From: Corynebacterium sp. KPL1814
Lineage (GTDB): Bacteria > Actinomycetota > Actinomycetes > Mycobacteriales > Mycobacteriaceae
Assembly: GCF_000478175.1 (NCBI RefSeq)
Contig: NZ_KI515778.1
Span: 133,237-197,236, forward strand
Length of the DNA stretch: 64,000 bases
Reading direction: 5' to 3'
In this document: positions 55,569 through 64,000 of the stretch, piece by piece
Position numbering within the stretch: the first letter of the stretch is position 1
How the letters are laid out: each line of letters opens with the position of its first letter
Program-made: the position numbers and the translations under genes
Notes under the pieces: generated by a model
The model's input: only the letters and a program-made list of their open reading frames with translations
What the model was told of the DNA's origin: nothing
The model's database searches: none

Positions 55569-55847
55569 TTAGATCGCCGCCCCGAGTAAGTCGCGCAGCG
55601 CCGCATCGGAGTCTTCCGCCTCGCGCGACATCTGGAAGGAAGACTGCGCGATGTGCCCCATATCGTGGCGCAGCATGGTCATCCGCGCCCCAATATTGTC
55701 TAAGGCGGCATGAACGGTCTCATTGAACCCGGTAAAGGCCGAATCTTCGGGCAATGCCGGGTGGGGTGGATTGTCTCCCTGCGCGTTCGCGTGCAGGTCA
55801 CGGGCTAAATGGCGGGCGTGGGCGGTATCTATCTGAAATGGTCTCAT
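55569..55847 (-). CDS. Small helical WXG/EspC-like protein
   Basis: This 92-residue protein is composed of two helices around a Pro/Gly bend: [21 protein letters not shown], then [46 protein letters not shown]. Size and shape match type VII secretion substrates, though no WXG is present. Its stop abuts the NlpC/P60 start, so the two are coupled and may act together. Divergent from upp. Confidence 0.65.
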   Translation of the reverse strand: MRPFQIDTAHARHLARDLHANAQGDNPPHPALPEDSAFTGFNETVHAALDNIGARMTMLRHDMGHIAQSSFQMSREAEDSDAALRDLLGAAI

Positions 55848-55904
55848 GCCCTATTGGACTGGCCAATGGCCCAAGTGGTTCCCAAAAAGTTTAAAGTAGT
55901 GGGC

Positions 55905-56540
55905 ATGGATATCCACGTCGTAGACCACCCGCTTGCCGCTTCCCGCCTGACCCTGATGCGCGATGCCCGCAGTGATAACTCCGCTTTTCGCGCCGCGCTC
56001 AAGGACCTGGGAACCATGCTCGTATATGAAGCCTCCCGCGATTTGGCGGTAGAAAACTTCGCTTGCGAAACACCGGTTGCCACAGCACAAGGCACCCGCC
56101 TGCAGGATCCGCCCATCATCGTGCCCATCATTCGTGCAGGCCTAGGCATGGTGGATCCCGCCTTGTCGATGATTCCGGATGCCCAGGTCGGCTTCATCGG
56201 CATGGCGCGCGATGAAGAAACCCACGAGCCCGTGCCGTATTTGGAGGCGCTGCCGCAAGACCTGACCGGGCGCACCGTCTTCGTCGTTGACCCCATGCTG
56301 GCCACCGGCGGATCCCTGCTGCATGCCCTGCGCCTCTTGGCCGCCCGCGGCGCTACCGATATCACCGCCATCTGCATGGTCTCGGCCCAAAATGGCGTGG
56401 ATGCGCTGGAGGAATCGGGCCTTCCCGTCCGCCTCGTCACCGCCGCCATTGACCCTGAACTCAATGCGGATGCCTATATCGTGCCGGGGCTTGGCGATGC
56501 CGGCGATCGCCTCTACGGCCCGCGCAATATCGATCTTTAA
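55905..56540 (+). CDS. upp: Uracil phosphoribosyltransferase
   Basis: This 211-residue salvage enzyme makes UMP from uracil and [13 protein letters not shown] and the PRPP-binding motif [11 protein letters not shown] are diagnostic, as is the end GDAGDRLYG. The frame is open to 55809, but ATG 55905 is conserved and lies 7 bases after TAAAGT (55892-55897), so the mRNA is leaderless. upp in M. tuberculosis (Rv3309c) has the same neighbours. Confidence 0.95.
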   Translation: MDIHVVDHPLAASRLTLMRDARSDNSAFRAALKDLGTMLVYEASRDLAVENFACETPVATAQGTRLQDPPIIVPIIRAGLGMVDPALSMIPDAQVGFIGMARDEETHEPVPYLEALPQDLTGRTVFVVDPMLATGGSLLHALRLLAARGATDITAICMVSAQNGVDALEESGLPVRLVTAAIDPELNADAYIVPGLGDAGDRLYGPRNIDL

Positions 56541-56555
56541 GCTAGTATTTCTCCC

Positions 56556-56578
56556 TGAAAGCCCGAAGGCGGCTTTCA
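56556..56578. terminator. Hairpin between upp and the XRE gene
   Basis: TGAAAGCC (56556-56563) pairs with GGCTTTCA (56571-56578), 16 bases after the upp stop and just before the regulator start. No T-run, so it may be weak. Confidence 0.45.
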
Positions 56579-56587
56579 AAGGGGGAA

Positions 56588-56956
56588 ATGATCGTGAGTT
56601 TTATTCAACTAATGTGGTCGAGCTACGGCTACGGATTTTCGCAACAACTGCGCCGCGTGCGCGAGCGGCGCGGGGTATCCCAGCAAGTGCTCGCGGATAT
56701 TTCGGGGGTATCGCGCAGCCAGATTTCCAACCTGGAACGCAATGAAAATGGCCTACACACCATGGCGGACCCGCAATTATCCACGGTGTACAAACTGGCG
56801 CTGGCTTTAGAAATCCCGCCGGCGGTCCTCTTGCCGGCCGGTGGGGACGTGATGGAGGGCCACTTGGCAGACTCCGCCGTGCTCGGGGTAGAAGATGTGG
56901 CGCCCTTTCCACAGGACTACATCAACCAGCGGCGCTTTAGTGATGCGCGGGGCTAA
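56588..56956 (+). CDS. XRE-family transcriptional regulator
   Basis: The 122-residue product has a helix-turn-helix at about 18-75 (FSQQLRRVRERRGVSQQVLADISGVSRSQISNLERNENG, then TVYKLALALEIPPAVLLP). The C-terminal 40 residues are acidic with no known ligand domain. Similar small regulators occur next to upp in corynebacteria. ATG 56588 with GGGG upstream. Target unknown. Confidence 0.85.
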   Translation: MIVSFIQLMWSSYGYGFSQQLRRVRERRGVSQQVLADISGVSRSQISNLERNENGLHTMADPQLSTVYKLALALEIPPAVLLPAGGDVMEGHLADSAVLGVEDVAPFPQDYINQRRFSDARG

Positions 56957-57034
56957 CCACCCTGACTTACTGAACCGCATGGTCTAGTTGTAGACTGCCT
57001 CCAAGAGATAGTCCAGCAACAGGGAGGCGTGCGC

Positions 57035-58225
57035 GTGATCTCGGAGTTTATTAACGAGTGGTTCGATGCTCACCGTGCGGAGGTCATCGCGTGGCGGCGC
57101 CATATCCACCGCAATCCGGAAACGGCGAACCAAGAGGTGGAAACCACCAATTACATCGCGAATATCCTTGCGGATTACGGGCTTGAGCCGCAGCGCTTCC
57201 CGCACACCGGCCTCATGGTGGACATCGGCCCGGACACGGAGCTTGGCCGCTTGGCCTTCCGCGCCGATATCGATGCCTTGCCCATTACCGAGGTAACTGG
57301 GCTGGAGTTTACCTCTGAGAAGCCCGGAACCATGCACGCGTGCGGTCACGACGTGCACACTACCGTGGCGCTCGGCCTGGCTTGCGCGCTGGCGGATTTT
57401 CAGCGGGTTAATGAGCTGGAGCTGGGCATTCGCATCATCTTCCAGCCGGCGGAGGAAGTGTGGGTCGGCGGGGCCACCGACGTTATTTCTTGGGGCGCGT
57501 TAGAAGGCGTGCATTCCATCTTCGCCATCCACGCCGAGCCGAAGCTGCGCGTGGGGCGCATTGGCATCCGCGCCGGGGCTATTACCTCGGCAACGGACGT
57601 GGTGGAGCTCAAGATCAAGGGCCCGGGCGGGCATACCTCGCGCCCGCACCTATCCGCGGATGTGGTCTATGCGCTGGGCAAGGTTATTACGGAGCTGCCG
57701 GCGCTGCTGTCTCGCCGCGTTGATCCGCGCACCGGCACGGTTTTGGTCTTTGGCCAGGTCAATTCCGGCTATGCCCCTAACGCAATCCCGGAAACCGGCA
57801 TGCTGACCGGCACGATGCGCACCGCGGATATCACCATCTGGCGCCAGATGCAGGAACTCTTCGCGGAGCTGGTGGATCAGATCCTTGCGCCGGTGGGGGT
57901 AGAACACGAATTGTCCTATAACCGCGGCGTGCCGCCGGTGCTTAACGATGACGTCGCTACCGCCATGCTTGCTTCTGCCGCACAGTCCATCGACCCGCAA
58001 GCCGTGGTCCAGGCCCCGCAGTCTTCCGGCGGCGAGGACTTTTCCTGGTATTTGGAAAAGGTGCCCGGTTCCATGGCGCGCCTTGGTTGCTGGTCCGGGG
58101 AGGGGGAGCAGCACGATCTGCACATGGGCGACCTCATCGTGGATGAGCGGGCAATTGGTGTGGGCATTAAGCTTTTTGGGGCCGTTGTCGAGCAATTTAT
58201 GGGGGAGAATGCGCAGGCGGACTAA
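57035..58225 (+). CDS. M20-type amidohydrolase (AmiA/AmiB-like)
   Basis: This 396-residue peptidase/aminoacylase-fold enzyme has metal ligands in MHACGHDVHTTVALGLA, with FQPAEEVWVGG and SSGGEDFSWYLEKVPG. It hydrolyses N-acyl or N-carbamoyl amino acids in related proteins. GTG 57035 has AGGGAGG at ideal distance; a GTG two codons earlier is too close to it. A TAGACT -10 lies near 56991. In M. tuberculosis amiA1/amiB1 sit between lpdA and upp, as here. Confidence 0.9.
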   Translation: MISEFINEWFDAHRAEVIAWRRHIHRNPETANQEVETTNYIANILADYGLEPQRFPHTGLMVDIGPDTELGRLAFRADIDALPITEVTGLEFTSEKPGTMHACGHDVHTTVALGLACALADFQRVNELELGIRIIFQPAEEVWVGGATDVISWGALEGVHSIFAIHAEPKLRVGRIGIRAGAITSATDVVELKIKGPGGHTSRPHLSADVVYALGKVITELPALLSRRVDPRTGTVLVFGQVNSGYAPNAIPETGMLTGTMRTADITIWRQMQELFAELVDQILAPVGVEHELSYNRGVPPVLNDDVATAMLASAAQSIDPQAVVQAPQSSGGEDFSWYLEKVPGSMARLGCWSGEGEQHDLHMGDLIVDERAIGVGIKLFGAVVEQFMGENAQAD

Positions 58226-58295
58226 CGCGCTGGGGTTACCTACGGGTTAGACTCGTAGGCGACTTTAAAAGTGGAGCCTATAAAGGAGCAATTGC

Positions 58296-59723
58296 GTGTT
58301 GAACCAGACCAAGCGAATTGTCATCATCGGCGGTGGCCCGGCGGGCTACGAGGCAGCGCTGGCTGGCGCCAAGTACGGCGCGGAAATCACCATCATCGAA
58401 GACCAAGGCATGGGCGGCAATAGCGTGGTCTTGGACTGTGTTCCCTCCAAGTCCTTCATCGCCGGCGCCAATATTAAAACGGACTTGCGCCGCGCGGATG
58501 ACATGGAGCTGAACGAGGGCATCGGCAAGGCGCAGCTTTCCATCAGTGCGCTGAACCAGCGCGTGCAGGACTTGGCGGCTAAGCAATCCGGTGATATCCG
58601 CAATACCATGGATTCCCTGGGTGCCCGCGTTATCGATGGCCGCGCGCACTTCCCGGAAGATCAGCAAGCCGATGCCTTTGGTGGGCACAAGGTCACCGCG
58701 GTCTTCAACGAGGATGGACACGAGGAGACGCTGGATGCGGACCTCGTCTTGGTGGCTACCGGCGCCACCCCGCGCATTTTGCCCGGCGCCCAGCCGGATG
58801 GCGAGCGCATCCTGACCTGGCAGCAGGTATATAACCTCACTGAGCTGCCAGAGCACCTCATTGTGGTGGGTTCCGGTGTCACCGGTGCCGAGTTTGTCTC
58901 CGCCTTCGCTGAGCTGGGCGTCAAAGTTACGATGGTGGCCTCGCGCGATCGCATCTTGCCGCATGATGATGCCGATGCCGCCGACGTCCTCGAAACCGTG
59001 CTGAGCGAGCGCGGCGTGGAGCTGGAAAAGAACTGCCGCGTGGAAACCGTTAACCGCACCGAGGACGGCAACGTGCTGGTCACCACGCAAGACGGGCGCG
59101 AGATTCACGGCTCGCACGTCATCATGTCCATTGGTTCCGTCCCGAATACCAAGGATCTGAAGCTGGAAAACGTGGGCGTGGAAACCGCGAAGTCTGGTCA
59201 CATCCAGGTAGACCGCGTCTCGCGCACCAATATTGCCGGCATTTACGCAGCCGGTGACTGCTCCGATCTCTTCCCGCTTGCCTCCGTAGCCGCGATGCAG
59301 GGCCGCGTGGCGATGTACCACGCGCTCGGTGAAGGCGTCTCGCCGCTGCGCCTGAAGACCGTGGCAAATGCGGTCTTTACCCGCCCGGAGATCGCGGCGG
59401 TGGGCTTTACCCAGGCCGAGATCGAGGCCGGTGAGGTCGCCGCCCGCGCCATTACCATGCCGCTGAATACCAACCCGCGTGCGAAGATGCGCTCGCTGCA
59501 GCACGGTTTTGTCAAGCTATTCTGCCGTGCTACCTCCGGCCGCGTGATCGGTGGCGTCATCGTCGCGCCGACCGCCTCCGAGCTCATCCTGCCCATCGCT
59601 ATGGCAGTGACCAACCAGCTCACGGTGAATCAGCTGGCGGATTCCTTCGCGGTGTACCCATCGCTGTCCGGCACCATCACTGAGGCCGCCCGCCGGCTGG
59701 TGGCCCACGATGATCTGGAGTAA
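58296..59723 (+). CDS. lpdA: NAD(P)H-quinone dehydrogenase LpdA
   Basis: The 475-residue flavoprotein belongs to the dihydrolipoamide dehydrogenase fold. FAD motif GGGPAGYEAALAGAKYG (about 10-26), NAD motif VVGSGVTGAEFVSAFAELG, and GDCSDLFPLASVAAMQGR. The redox-active CXXXXC pair is absent: MGGNSVVLDCVPSKSF has only one Cys, as in M. tuberculosis LpdA (Rv3303c), which reduces quinones. GTG 58296 has AAAGGAG. It ends 9 bases from the convergent prpR. Confidence 0.92.
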   Translation: MLNQTKRIVIIGGGPAGYEAALAGAKYGAEITIIEDQGMGGNSVVLDCVPSKSFIAGANIKTDLRRADDMELNEGIGKAQLSISALNQRVQDLAAKQSGDIRNTMDSLGARVIDGRAHFPEDQQADAFGGHKVTAVFNEDGHEETLDADLVLVATGATPRILPGAQPDGERILTWQQVYNLTELPEHLIVVGSGVTGAEFVSAFAELGVKVTMVASRDRILPHDDADAADVLETVLSERGVELEKNCRVETVNRTEDGNVLVTTQDGREIHGSHVIMSIGSVPNTKDLKLENVGVETAKSGHIQVDRVSRTNIAGIYAAGDCSDLFPLASVAAMQGRVAMYHALGEGVSPLRLKTVANAVFTRPEIAAVGFTQAEIEAGEVAARAITMPLNTNPRAKMRSLQHGFVKLFCRATSGRVIGGVIVAPTASELILPIAMAVTNQLTVNQLADSFAVYPSLSGTITEAARRLVAHDDLE

Positions 59724-59732
59724 AACTCGTTC

Positions 59733-61046
59733 CTAGAACGTGGAGTAGGCCTGCTCCGCAGTGCGGTTAAGCTCGATTTTGATCGGCCTATCTGCCTCCG
59801 GCAGGGCGCGCTGCGGACAGAACTCGCGGGGGCAGGCGGTACAGCCTGGGCCAATCGGGGTGGCGGCGGAAATGTCTAGGTTTAGGGCATCGGCATAGAC
59901 GATGCGATCCGCCTGGGCGATATCGCAGCCTAGGCCTACCGCGAATTCCTTGCGCGGCGTGCCCCAAGACTTGGCCGTTCCCTGCACGAAACGCCCGATC
60001 CACAGGTAGGCGTGGCCATCCGGCATGGCGGCGACCTGCCGGGTAATCCGGTTCGGGGTTTCAAAGGCGCGGTGGACTACCCACAGGGGGCAGGATCCGC
60101 CAGAGCGCGCGAAGTGAAAGGCGGTAGAGGACTGCCGCTTGGAAATATTGCCCGCGCGGTCGGTGCGGATGAAGGAAAAGGGCACGCCCTTAAGCCCTGG
60201 GCGCTGGAGCGTGGCAAGGCGCTGCGCGGTTGTTTCAAACCCAGTCCCAAAGTAGTTGCACAGCAGGTCGATATCGTAGCGGGTATCTTCTGCCATCGTG
60301 AGAAAGCGCTGGTAGGGCATGGTGACAGCCGCCGCGAAGTACTGCGCAAGGCCCAGGGTGGCTAAGTCTTGGGATTCGCCTTCGGGCAGTTCAGATACGA
60401 GGTTGTCACAGATATCGCCGTAGGCCAGCAGGCAGTATTGCAGGGCCATTTCAAAGACCAATTGCGCCTCAGATAACCCATCGCGCAGCGAGAGCTCGCG
60501 CGTATCTGGGTCGAAGCTGCGCCGAGGGCCGGGACGGGAAAAGCGCACCGTAACCCCCAGATCCTCATGCATGCGGGAGGCGAGCCGGCCGCGGCGCAGG
60601 ACGCGATCGCCCAACTGGCCAGCGAGTTCTTCTGCGAGCACATCGAGCTCGTGGATGTAATTATGCGCGTCATAAAAGAAATCCCGCACCACTTCAAAGG
60701 GGGAGGGGTCCGCAGCGGGCGCGCGGGAAGCAACATCAACAAACCGCGGCATCAACTCGGGAAAGCGAGAGGCGAGATCCGAGAGCGTTTCTTCAGAGGC
60801 ATCGGGGAAGATGTGGCGGAGCTCGGTAATCGTATGGATATCGCGGTCTTCGGCGAAGTAGCTGGGATCCACGGTAAAGCGCTGGGCTAGCTGCATTAAC
60901 ACGGTGACGGTCAGCGGGCGCTGGTCGTTTTCTAGCTGGTTGAGGTAGCTCGTGGATAACCCCAACTTCTTCGCCATCGCCACCTGGGTGAGCCCGCGCT
61001 GCTTGCGCAAAGCGTGAATCCGTGCCCCCGCATAGTGCTTGGTCAT
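59733..61046 (-). CDS. prpR: PrpR, propionate (methylcitrate) regulator
   Basis: The 437-residue ScfR/RamB-type protein is divergent from prpDBC. N-terminal helix-turn-helix (RIHALRKQRGLTQVAMAKKLGLSTSYLNQLEND, about 8-40), central acyl-CoA-sensing region (LSEAQLVFEMALQYCLLAYGD), and a C-terminal Cys cluster (GPGCTACPREFCPQRALPE, plus GLGCD) that may hold an iron-sulfur cluster as in M. tuberculosis PrpR. Position next to prpD makes PrpR likelier than RamB. ATG 61046 is used; the longer frame adds an unconserved leader. Confidence 0.88.
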   Translation of the reverse strand: MTKHYAGARIHALRKQRGLTQVAMAKKLGLSTSYLNQLENDQRPLTVTVLMQLAQRFTVDPSYFAEDRDIHTITELRHIFPDASEETLSDLASRFPELMPRFVDVASRAPAADPSPFEVVRDFFYDAHNYIHELDVLAEELAGQLGDRVLRRGRLASRMHEDLGVTVRFSRPGPRRSFDPDTRELSLRDGLSEAQLVFEMALQYCLLAYGDICDNLVSELPEGESQDLATLGLAQYFAAAVTMPYQRFLTMAEDTRYDIDLLCNYFGTGFETTAQRLATLQRPGLKGVPFSFIRTDRAGNISKRQSSTAFHFARSGGSCPLWVVHRAFETPNRITRQVAAMPDGHAYLWIGRFVQGTAKSWGTPRKEFAVGLGCDIAQADRIVYADALNLDISAATPIGPGCTACPREFCPQRALPEADRPIKIELNRTAEQAYSTF

Positions 61047-61078
61047 GCGTCCCCGTCCTTCCTTTAAGTCCCCTGCGC

Positions 61079-61146
61079 TGTGAAAATCACAAGTTTTGCA
61101 GATTTCACAAAAGAAGTCCGCTAATTTCCACAAACATTACCTATAG
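61079..61146. promoter_or_regulatory. prpR/prpD intergenic operator region
   Basis: TGTGAAA (61079-61085) and TTTCACA (61103-61109) form an inverted pair around ACAAGTTTTGCAG. The minus strand reads CTGCAAAACTTGTGA, close to the TTTGCAA-type sites of RamB/PrpR regulators; the outer arms resemble GlxR half-sites. TATAG near 61141-61145 may be the prpD -10. Confidence 0.45.
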
Positions 61147-61211
61147 CGTGCACCACATGCAAGCATTTACTGTGATGTGCAACGCATTCTTGATGAAGGA
61201 GGACGTAACTA

Positions 61212-62723
61212 GTGAAAAACCATGAGGTACGCACTCATAAATCCGCCGAGGACTTCCCCTACGAGGAGCACTTGGCGTACAAGGTGGCCGAGGTGGCTGC
61301 GGACCCCGTAGAGGTTCCGGAAGAAACCACCGAGATGATCATCAACCGCATCATCGATAACGCCGCCGTAGCTATGGCCTCCGTCGCCCGTGGCCCCGTC
61401 ACATCCGCGCGAGTTATGGCAGAAGCCCATCCGGTGGACAAGGGTGGTTCCACCATCTTTGGCATCGATGGCACCTATTCCGCGGAGTGGGCCGCACTGG
61501 CCAATGGCACCGCGGTCCGCGAGTTGGACTATCACGACACCTTCCTCGCCGCCGAATATTCCCACCCCGGCGATAATATTCCGCCGCTTCTTGCCGCAGC
61601 GCAGCACAAGGGGCTGAGCGGCCGCGACCTTATCCGCGGCATTGCAACCGGCTATGAAATCCAGGTCAACCTGGTCAAAGGCATGTGCCTGCACGAGCAC
61701 AAGATCGACCACGTGGCGCACTTGGGGCCATCGGTAGCCGCAGGGCTTGGCACCATGTTGGGCCTGGATAGGGACACGATTTACCAGGCCGTCGGCCAGG
61801 CGCTGCACACCACCACGGCAACCCGCCAGTCCCGCAAGGGCCTGATTTCTTCGTGGAAGGCTTACGCGCCAGCCTTCGCCGGCAAGATGGCCATCGAGGC
61901 CGTCGACCGCACCATGCGCGGCGAGGGCGCCCCGGCACCGATCTGGGAGGGCGAGGACGGGTTCATCGCCTGGATGCTGCATTCACCAGAGCGCACCTAC
62001 ACCGTGCCCCTGCCAGAAAACGGGGAGGCCAAGACCGCCATCCTGGATACCTACACCAAGGAACACTCCGCGGAATACCAGGCGCAGGCTCCCATCGACA
62101 TGGCCTTTGCGCTGAAAAAGACGCTGGAGGATAAGGGCCTGAAGACGGCGGATATCGAGTCCATCGTGCTGCACACCTCCCATCACACCCATTACGTCAT
62201 CGGCACCGGCGCGAACGATCCGCAGAAGATGGATCCTTCCGCCTCCCGCGAAACCCTGGACCACTCTGTGATGTACATCTTCGCGGTCGCGCTAGAAGAT
62301 GGCGTCTGGGACCACGAAACCTCCTATTCCCCTGAGCGCTCCAACCGCCCGGAGACCATCGAGCTGTGGCAGAAGATCTCCACCGTTGAGGATCCCGAGT
62401 GGACGCGCCGCTATCACTCCAACGACCTTGAGGAAAAAGCCTTCGGCGGCAAGGCCGTTATCACCTTCAAGGACGGCACCGTCATCGAAGACGAGCGCGC
62501 CGTAGCTGACGCCCACCCGCTGGGCGCCCGCCCCTTCGCCCGCGAGCAGTACATTGCCAAGTTCAAAAAGCTTGCCGATGGCGTCGTCGACGAGGCCGAG
62601 CAAGAGCGCTTCCTCACCGCCGTGCAAGACCTAGAAAACCTCACCGATCTAACCGAACTCAACGTGCGGGTCAGCGATGAGCACCTTGCCACCGCGCCCG
62701 AGAAACCGGAGGGAATCTTCTAA
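61212..62723 (+). CDS. prpD: 2-Methylcitrate dehydratase
   Basis: This 503-residue enzyme is the second step of the methylcitrate cycle that burns propionyl-CoA. MmgE/PrpD-family blocks: [82 protein letters not shown] 61212 has GAAGGAGGACG. Overlaps prpB at TAATG. Confidence 0.96.
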   Translation: MKNHEVRTHKSAEDFPYEEHLAYKVAEVAADPVEVPEETTEMIINRIIDNAAVAMASVARGPVTSARVMAEAHPVDKGGSTIFGIDGTYSAEWAALANGTAVRELDYHDTFLAAEYSHPGDNIPPLLAAAQHKGLSGRDLIRGIATGYEIQVNLVKGMCLHEHKIDHVAHLGPSVAAGLGTMLGLDRDTIYQAVGQALHTTTATRQSRKGLISSWKAYAPAFAGKMAIEAVDRTMRGEGAPAPIWEGEDGFIAWMLHSPERTYTVPLPENGEAKTAILDTYTKEHSAEYQAQAPIDMAFALKKTLEDKGLKTADIESIVLHTSHHTHYVIGTGANDPQKMDPSASRETLDHSVMYIFAVALEDGVWDHETSYSPERSNRPETIELWQKISTVEDPEWTRRYHSNDLEEKAFGGKAVITFKDGTVIEDERAVADAHPLGARPFAREQYIAKFKKLADGVVDEAEQERFLTAVQDLENLTDLTELNVRVSDEHLATAPEKPEGIF

Positions 62724-63655
62724 TGGCTGGACTATTTGGTTCTACAATCAGCAACGCAGAAAAGCGCGCGAATTTCCGCAAATCCATCGAATCCGGATCG
62801 ATCACCACGCTGCCGGGCGCGTTTAACCCGCTGACCGCCCGCCTTATCCAGGACATCGGCGGCTTCGACGGCGTCTACGTATCCGGCGCGGTGCTGGCCA
62901 ATGATTTGGGCCTGCCCGATATCGGCCTGACCACCTTGACCGAGGTAGCCCAGCGCGCCGGGCAGATTGCGCGCGCTACGGACTTGCCCGTGCTTGTCGA
63001 TGCCGATACCGGCTTCGGCGAACCTATGTCCGCCGCCCGCACCGTCGCCGCCCTCGAAGATGCCGGGCTGGCCGGCTGCCACCTGGAGGATCAGGTCAAC
63101 CCGAAGCGCTGCGGGCACCTCGACGGCAAGGAGGTGGTGGACAAGGAGGTCATGGTCCGCCGCATCAGCGCGGCCGTCAACGAGCGCCGCGATCCTAATT
63201 TCATCATCTGCGCCCGTACCGATGCTGCCGGCGTCAATGGCATCGATGACGCCATCGACCGTGCCAAGGCCTATGCCGAAGCCGGCGCGGACCTCATTTT
63301 TACTGAGGCGCTGTATTCCCCCGCGGACTTTGAAAAGTTCCGCGCCGCCGTGGATACGCCGCTTTTGGCGAATATGACGGAGTTTGGCAAGACCGAGCTG
63401 CAATCAGCGAAGACCCTCGACGGCTTGGGATACAACGCCGTGATCTGGCCGGTTTCCAGCTTCCGCGTGGCCATGGGCGCTACCGAAGAATTCCTGCGCG
63501 ACTTGCAAGATACCGGCATCCAGACCGAATGGTTAGAGCGCATGCAGCACCGCTCCCGCCTGTACGAGCTGGTCCGCTACCAAGAATACAACGAGTTCGA
63601 CCAGTCCGTATTCACCTATTCCAAAGACAATTATCAACCCACTTTTGAAAGCTAA
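62723..63655 (+). CDS. prpB: 2-Methylisocitrate lyase
   Basis: This 310-residue isocitrate-lyase-fold enzyme splits 2-methylisocitrate into pyruvate and succinate. LPGAFNPLTARLIQDIGGFDGVYVSG, DADTGFGEP and the catalytic loop NPKRCGHLDGKE with its Cys identify it. ATG 62723 overlaps the prpD stop. prpC follows after 13 bases. Confidence 0.97.
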   Translation: MAGLFGSTISNAEKRANFRKSIESGSITTLPGAFNPLTARLIQDIGGFDGVYVSGAVLANDLGLPDIGLTTLTEVAQRAGQIARATDLPVLVDADTGFGEPMSAARTVAALEDAGLAGCHLEDQVNPKRCGHLDGKEVVDKEVMVRRISAAVNERRDPNFIICARTDAAGVNGIDDAIDRAKAYAEAGADLIFTEALYSPADFEKFRAAVDTPLLANMTEFGKTELQSAKTLDGLGYNAVIWPVSSFRVAMGATEEFLRDLQDTGIQTEWLERMQHRSRLYELVRYQEYNEFDQSVFTYSKDNYQPTFES

Positions 63656-63668
63656 GGAGCCAGTGACC

Positions 63669-64000
63669 ATGTCCGATAAGAAAAACGAAACCCCAGAAAT
63701 CCGCAAGGGCCTTTACGGCGTCGTCGTTGATGAAACTGCCGTTTCCAAGGTTGTTCCTGAGACCAACTCCTTGACCTACCGCGGCTACCCGGTGCAAGAA
63801 CTCGCCCGCTACTGTTCCTTCGAAGAGGTTGCGTACCTCTTGTGGAATGGCAAGCTGCCGGGCCAAGAATCCCTCATCCGTTTCTCCGCGCGTGAAAAGG
63901 CATTGCGTCACCTGGACCGCCATCTCATTGACCTCATCATGTCCATGCCGCAAAGCTGCCACCCCATGGACGTGCTGCGCACGGCGATTTCCTTCATTGG
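63669..64000 (+). CDS. prpC: 2-Methylcitrate synthase, 3' end outside window
   Basis: About 110 codons of a citrate-synthase-fold enzyme: IRKGLYGVVVDETAVSKVVPETNSLTYRGYPVQELA, then FEEVAYLLWNGKLP, the typical PrpC N-terminus. It condenses propionyl-CoA with oxaloacetate. AAGGAG at 63653-63658 serves ATG 63669 (GTG 63663 possible). It completes prpD-prpB-prpC. Confidence 0.95.
   Translation, partial: MSDKKNETPEIRKGLYGVVVDETAVSKVVPETNSLTYRGYPVQELARYCSFEEVAYLLWNGKLPGQESLIRFSAREKALRHLDRHLIDLIMSMPQSCHPMDVLRTAISFI

Noticed and set aside
58278..59504. 408-codon open frame antisense to lpdA
   Set aside because: Shadow of lpdA, without start signals or family motifs.

Overview
The window is about 60% GC, densely coded, and clearly from a Corynebacterium chromosome. 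Markers of the genus are the whcB-sigD-rsdA-DUF5319-guaB-guaB3-guaA block, the metQ-metN-metI and metY-metX loci, a monomeric NADP isocitrate dehydrogenase, and a propionate (prpDBC) operon. Part of the right half (degenerate adenosine-deaminase-like protein, Rv3311-like protein, upp, amidohydrolase, lpdA) keeps mycobacterial gene neighbours. The species cannot be named from the sequence alone. I see no tRNA, rRNA, CRISPR array, insertion sequence or prophage.

Layout. 1-2.2 kb: 3' part of a UvrA-like ABC protein. 2.3-4.8 kb: WhiB regulator, sigma-D, its membrane anti-sigma factor and a DUF5319 protein. 4.9-9.4 kb: guanine nucleotide synthesis (guaB, guaB3, guaA). 9.4-13.3 kb: a broken DUF222/HNH gene, a small membrane protein and the imuA'-imuB part of the mutasome. 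13.3-17.5 kb: AMIN-like lipoprotein, sucrase/ferredoxin-like protein and the methionine ABC transporter. 17.6-20.7 kb: dnaE2, which completes the SOS mutasome. 20.9-26.3 kb: a YozG-type HTH/DUF2975 pair, two PH-domain membrane proteins, trmL/folD/DUF3017 and an intact HNH paralogue. 26.6-29.1 kb: metY-metX. 29.1-34.4 kb: metallo-hydrolase, small membrane proteins and an operon for a quinol nitric oxide reductase, a Cys-cluster membrane protein and a slipin. 34.5-37.4 kb: divergent pdxR / pdxST (vitamin B6). 37.4-43.3 kb: an M3 peptidase gene broken by one TGA, a PepSY membrane protein and icd. 43.5-53.2 kb: MFS transporter, xth, TRIC-family protein, DinB-like protein, trpS, YihY, RDD protein, ADA-like protein, DJ-1/PfpI and an alpha/beta hydrolase. 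53.4-59.7 kb: Rv3311-like protein, an NlpC/P60 protein with a small helical partner, upp, XRE regulator, amidohydrolase and lpdA. 59.7-64 kb: prpR divergent from prpD-prpB-prpC, with prpC cut by the window end.

How the genes work together. The SOS mutagenesis set (imuA', imuB, dnaE2) is split in two by methionine transport genes, and a LexA-like box sits in the dnaE2 promoter. Methionine uptake (metQNI) and synthesis (metYX) share an upstream motif of the form TAGACWAAGCGGT. Many genes appear leaderless, with a TANNNT -10 hexamer 6-8 nt before the start codon.

Most notable observations. (1) Beside the NO reductase, a membrane protein carries a C-X26-C-X2-C-X5-C cluster spaced like the iron-sulfur ligands of WhiB proteins. 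(2) The 11-mer GCTTGCCGATG occurs 18 times, 15 of them on the + strand, and it crosses reading frames. (3) Paired DnaA-box-like sites lie at matching distances upstream of both HNH paralogues. (4) Two genes are freshly broken: the HNH gene by an apparent 8-bp deletion and the M3 peptidase by a Trp-to-TGA change.
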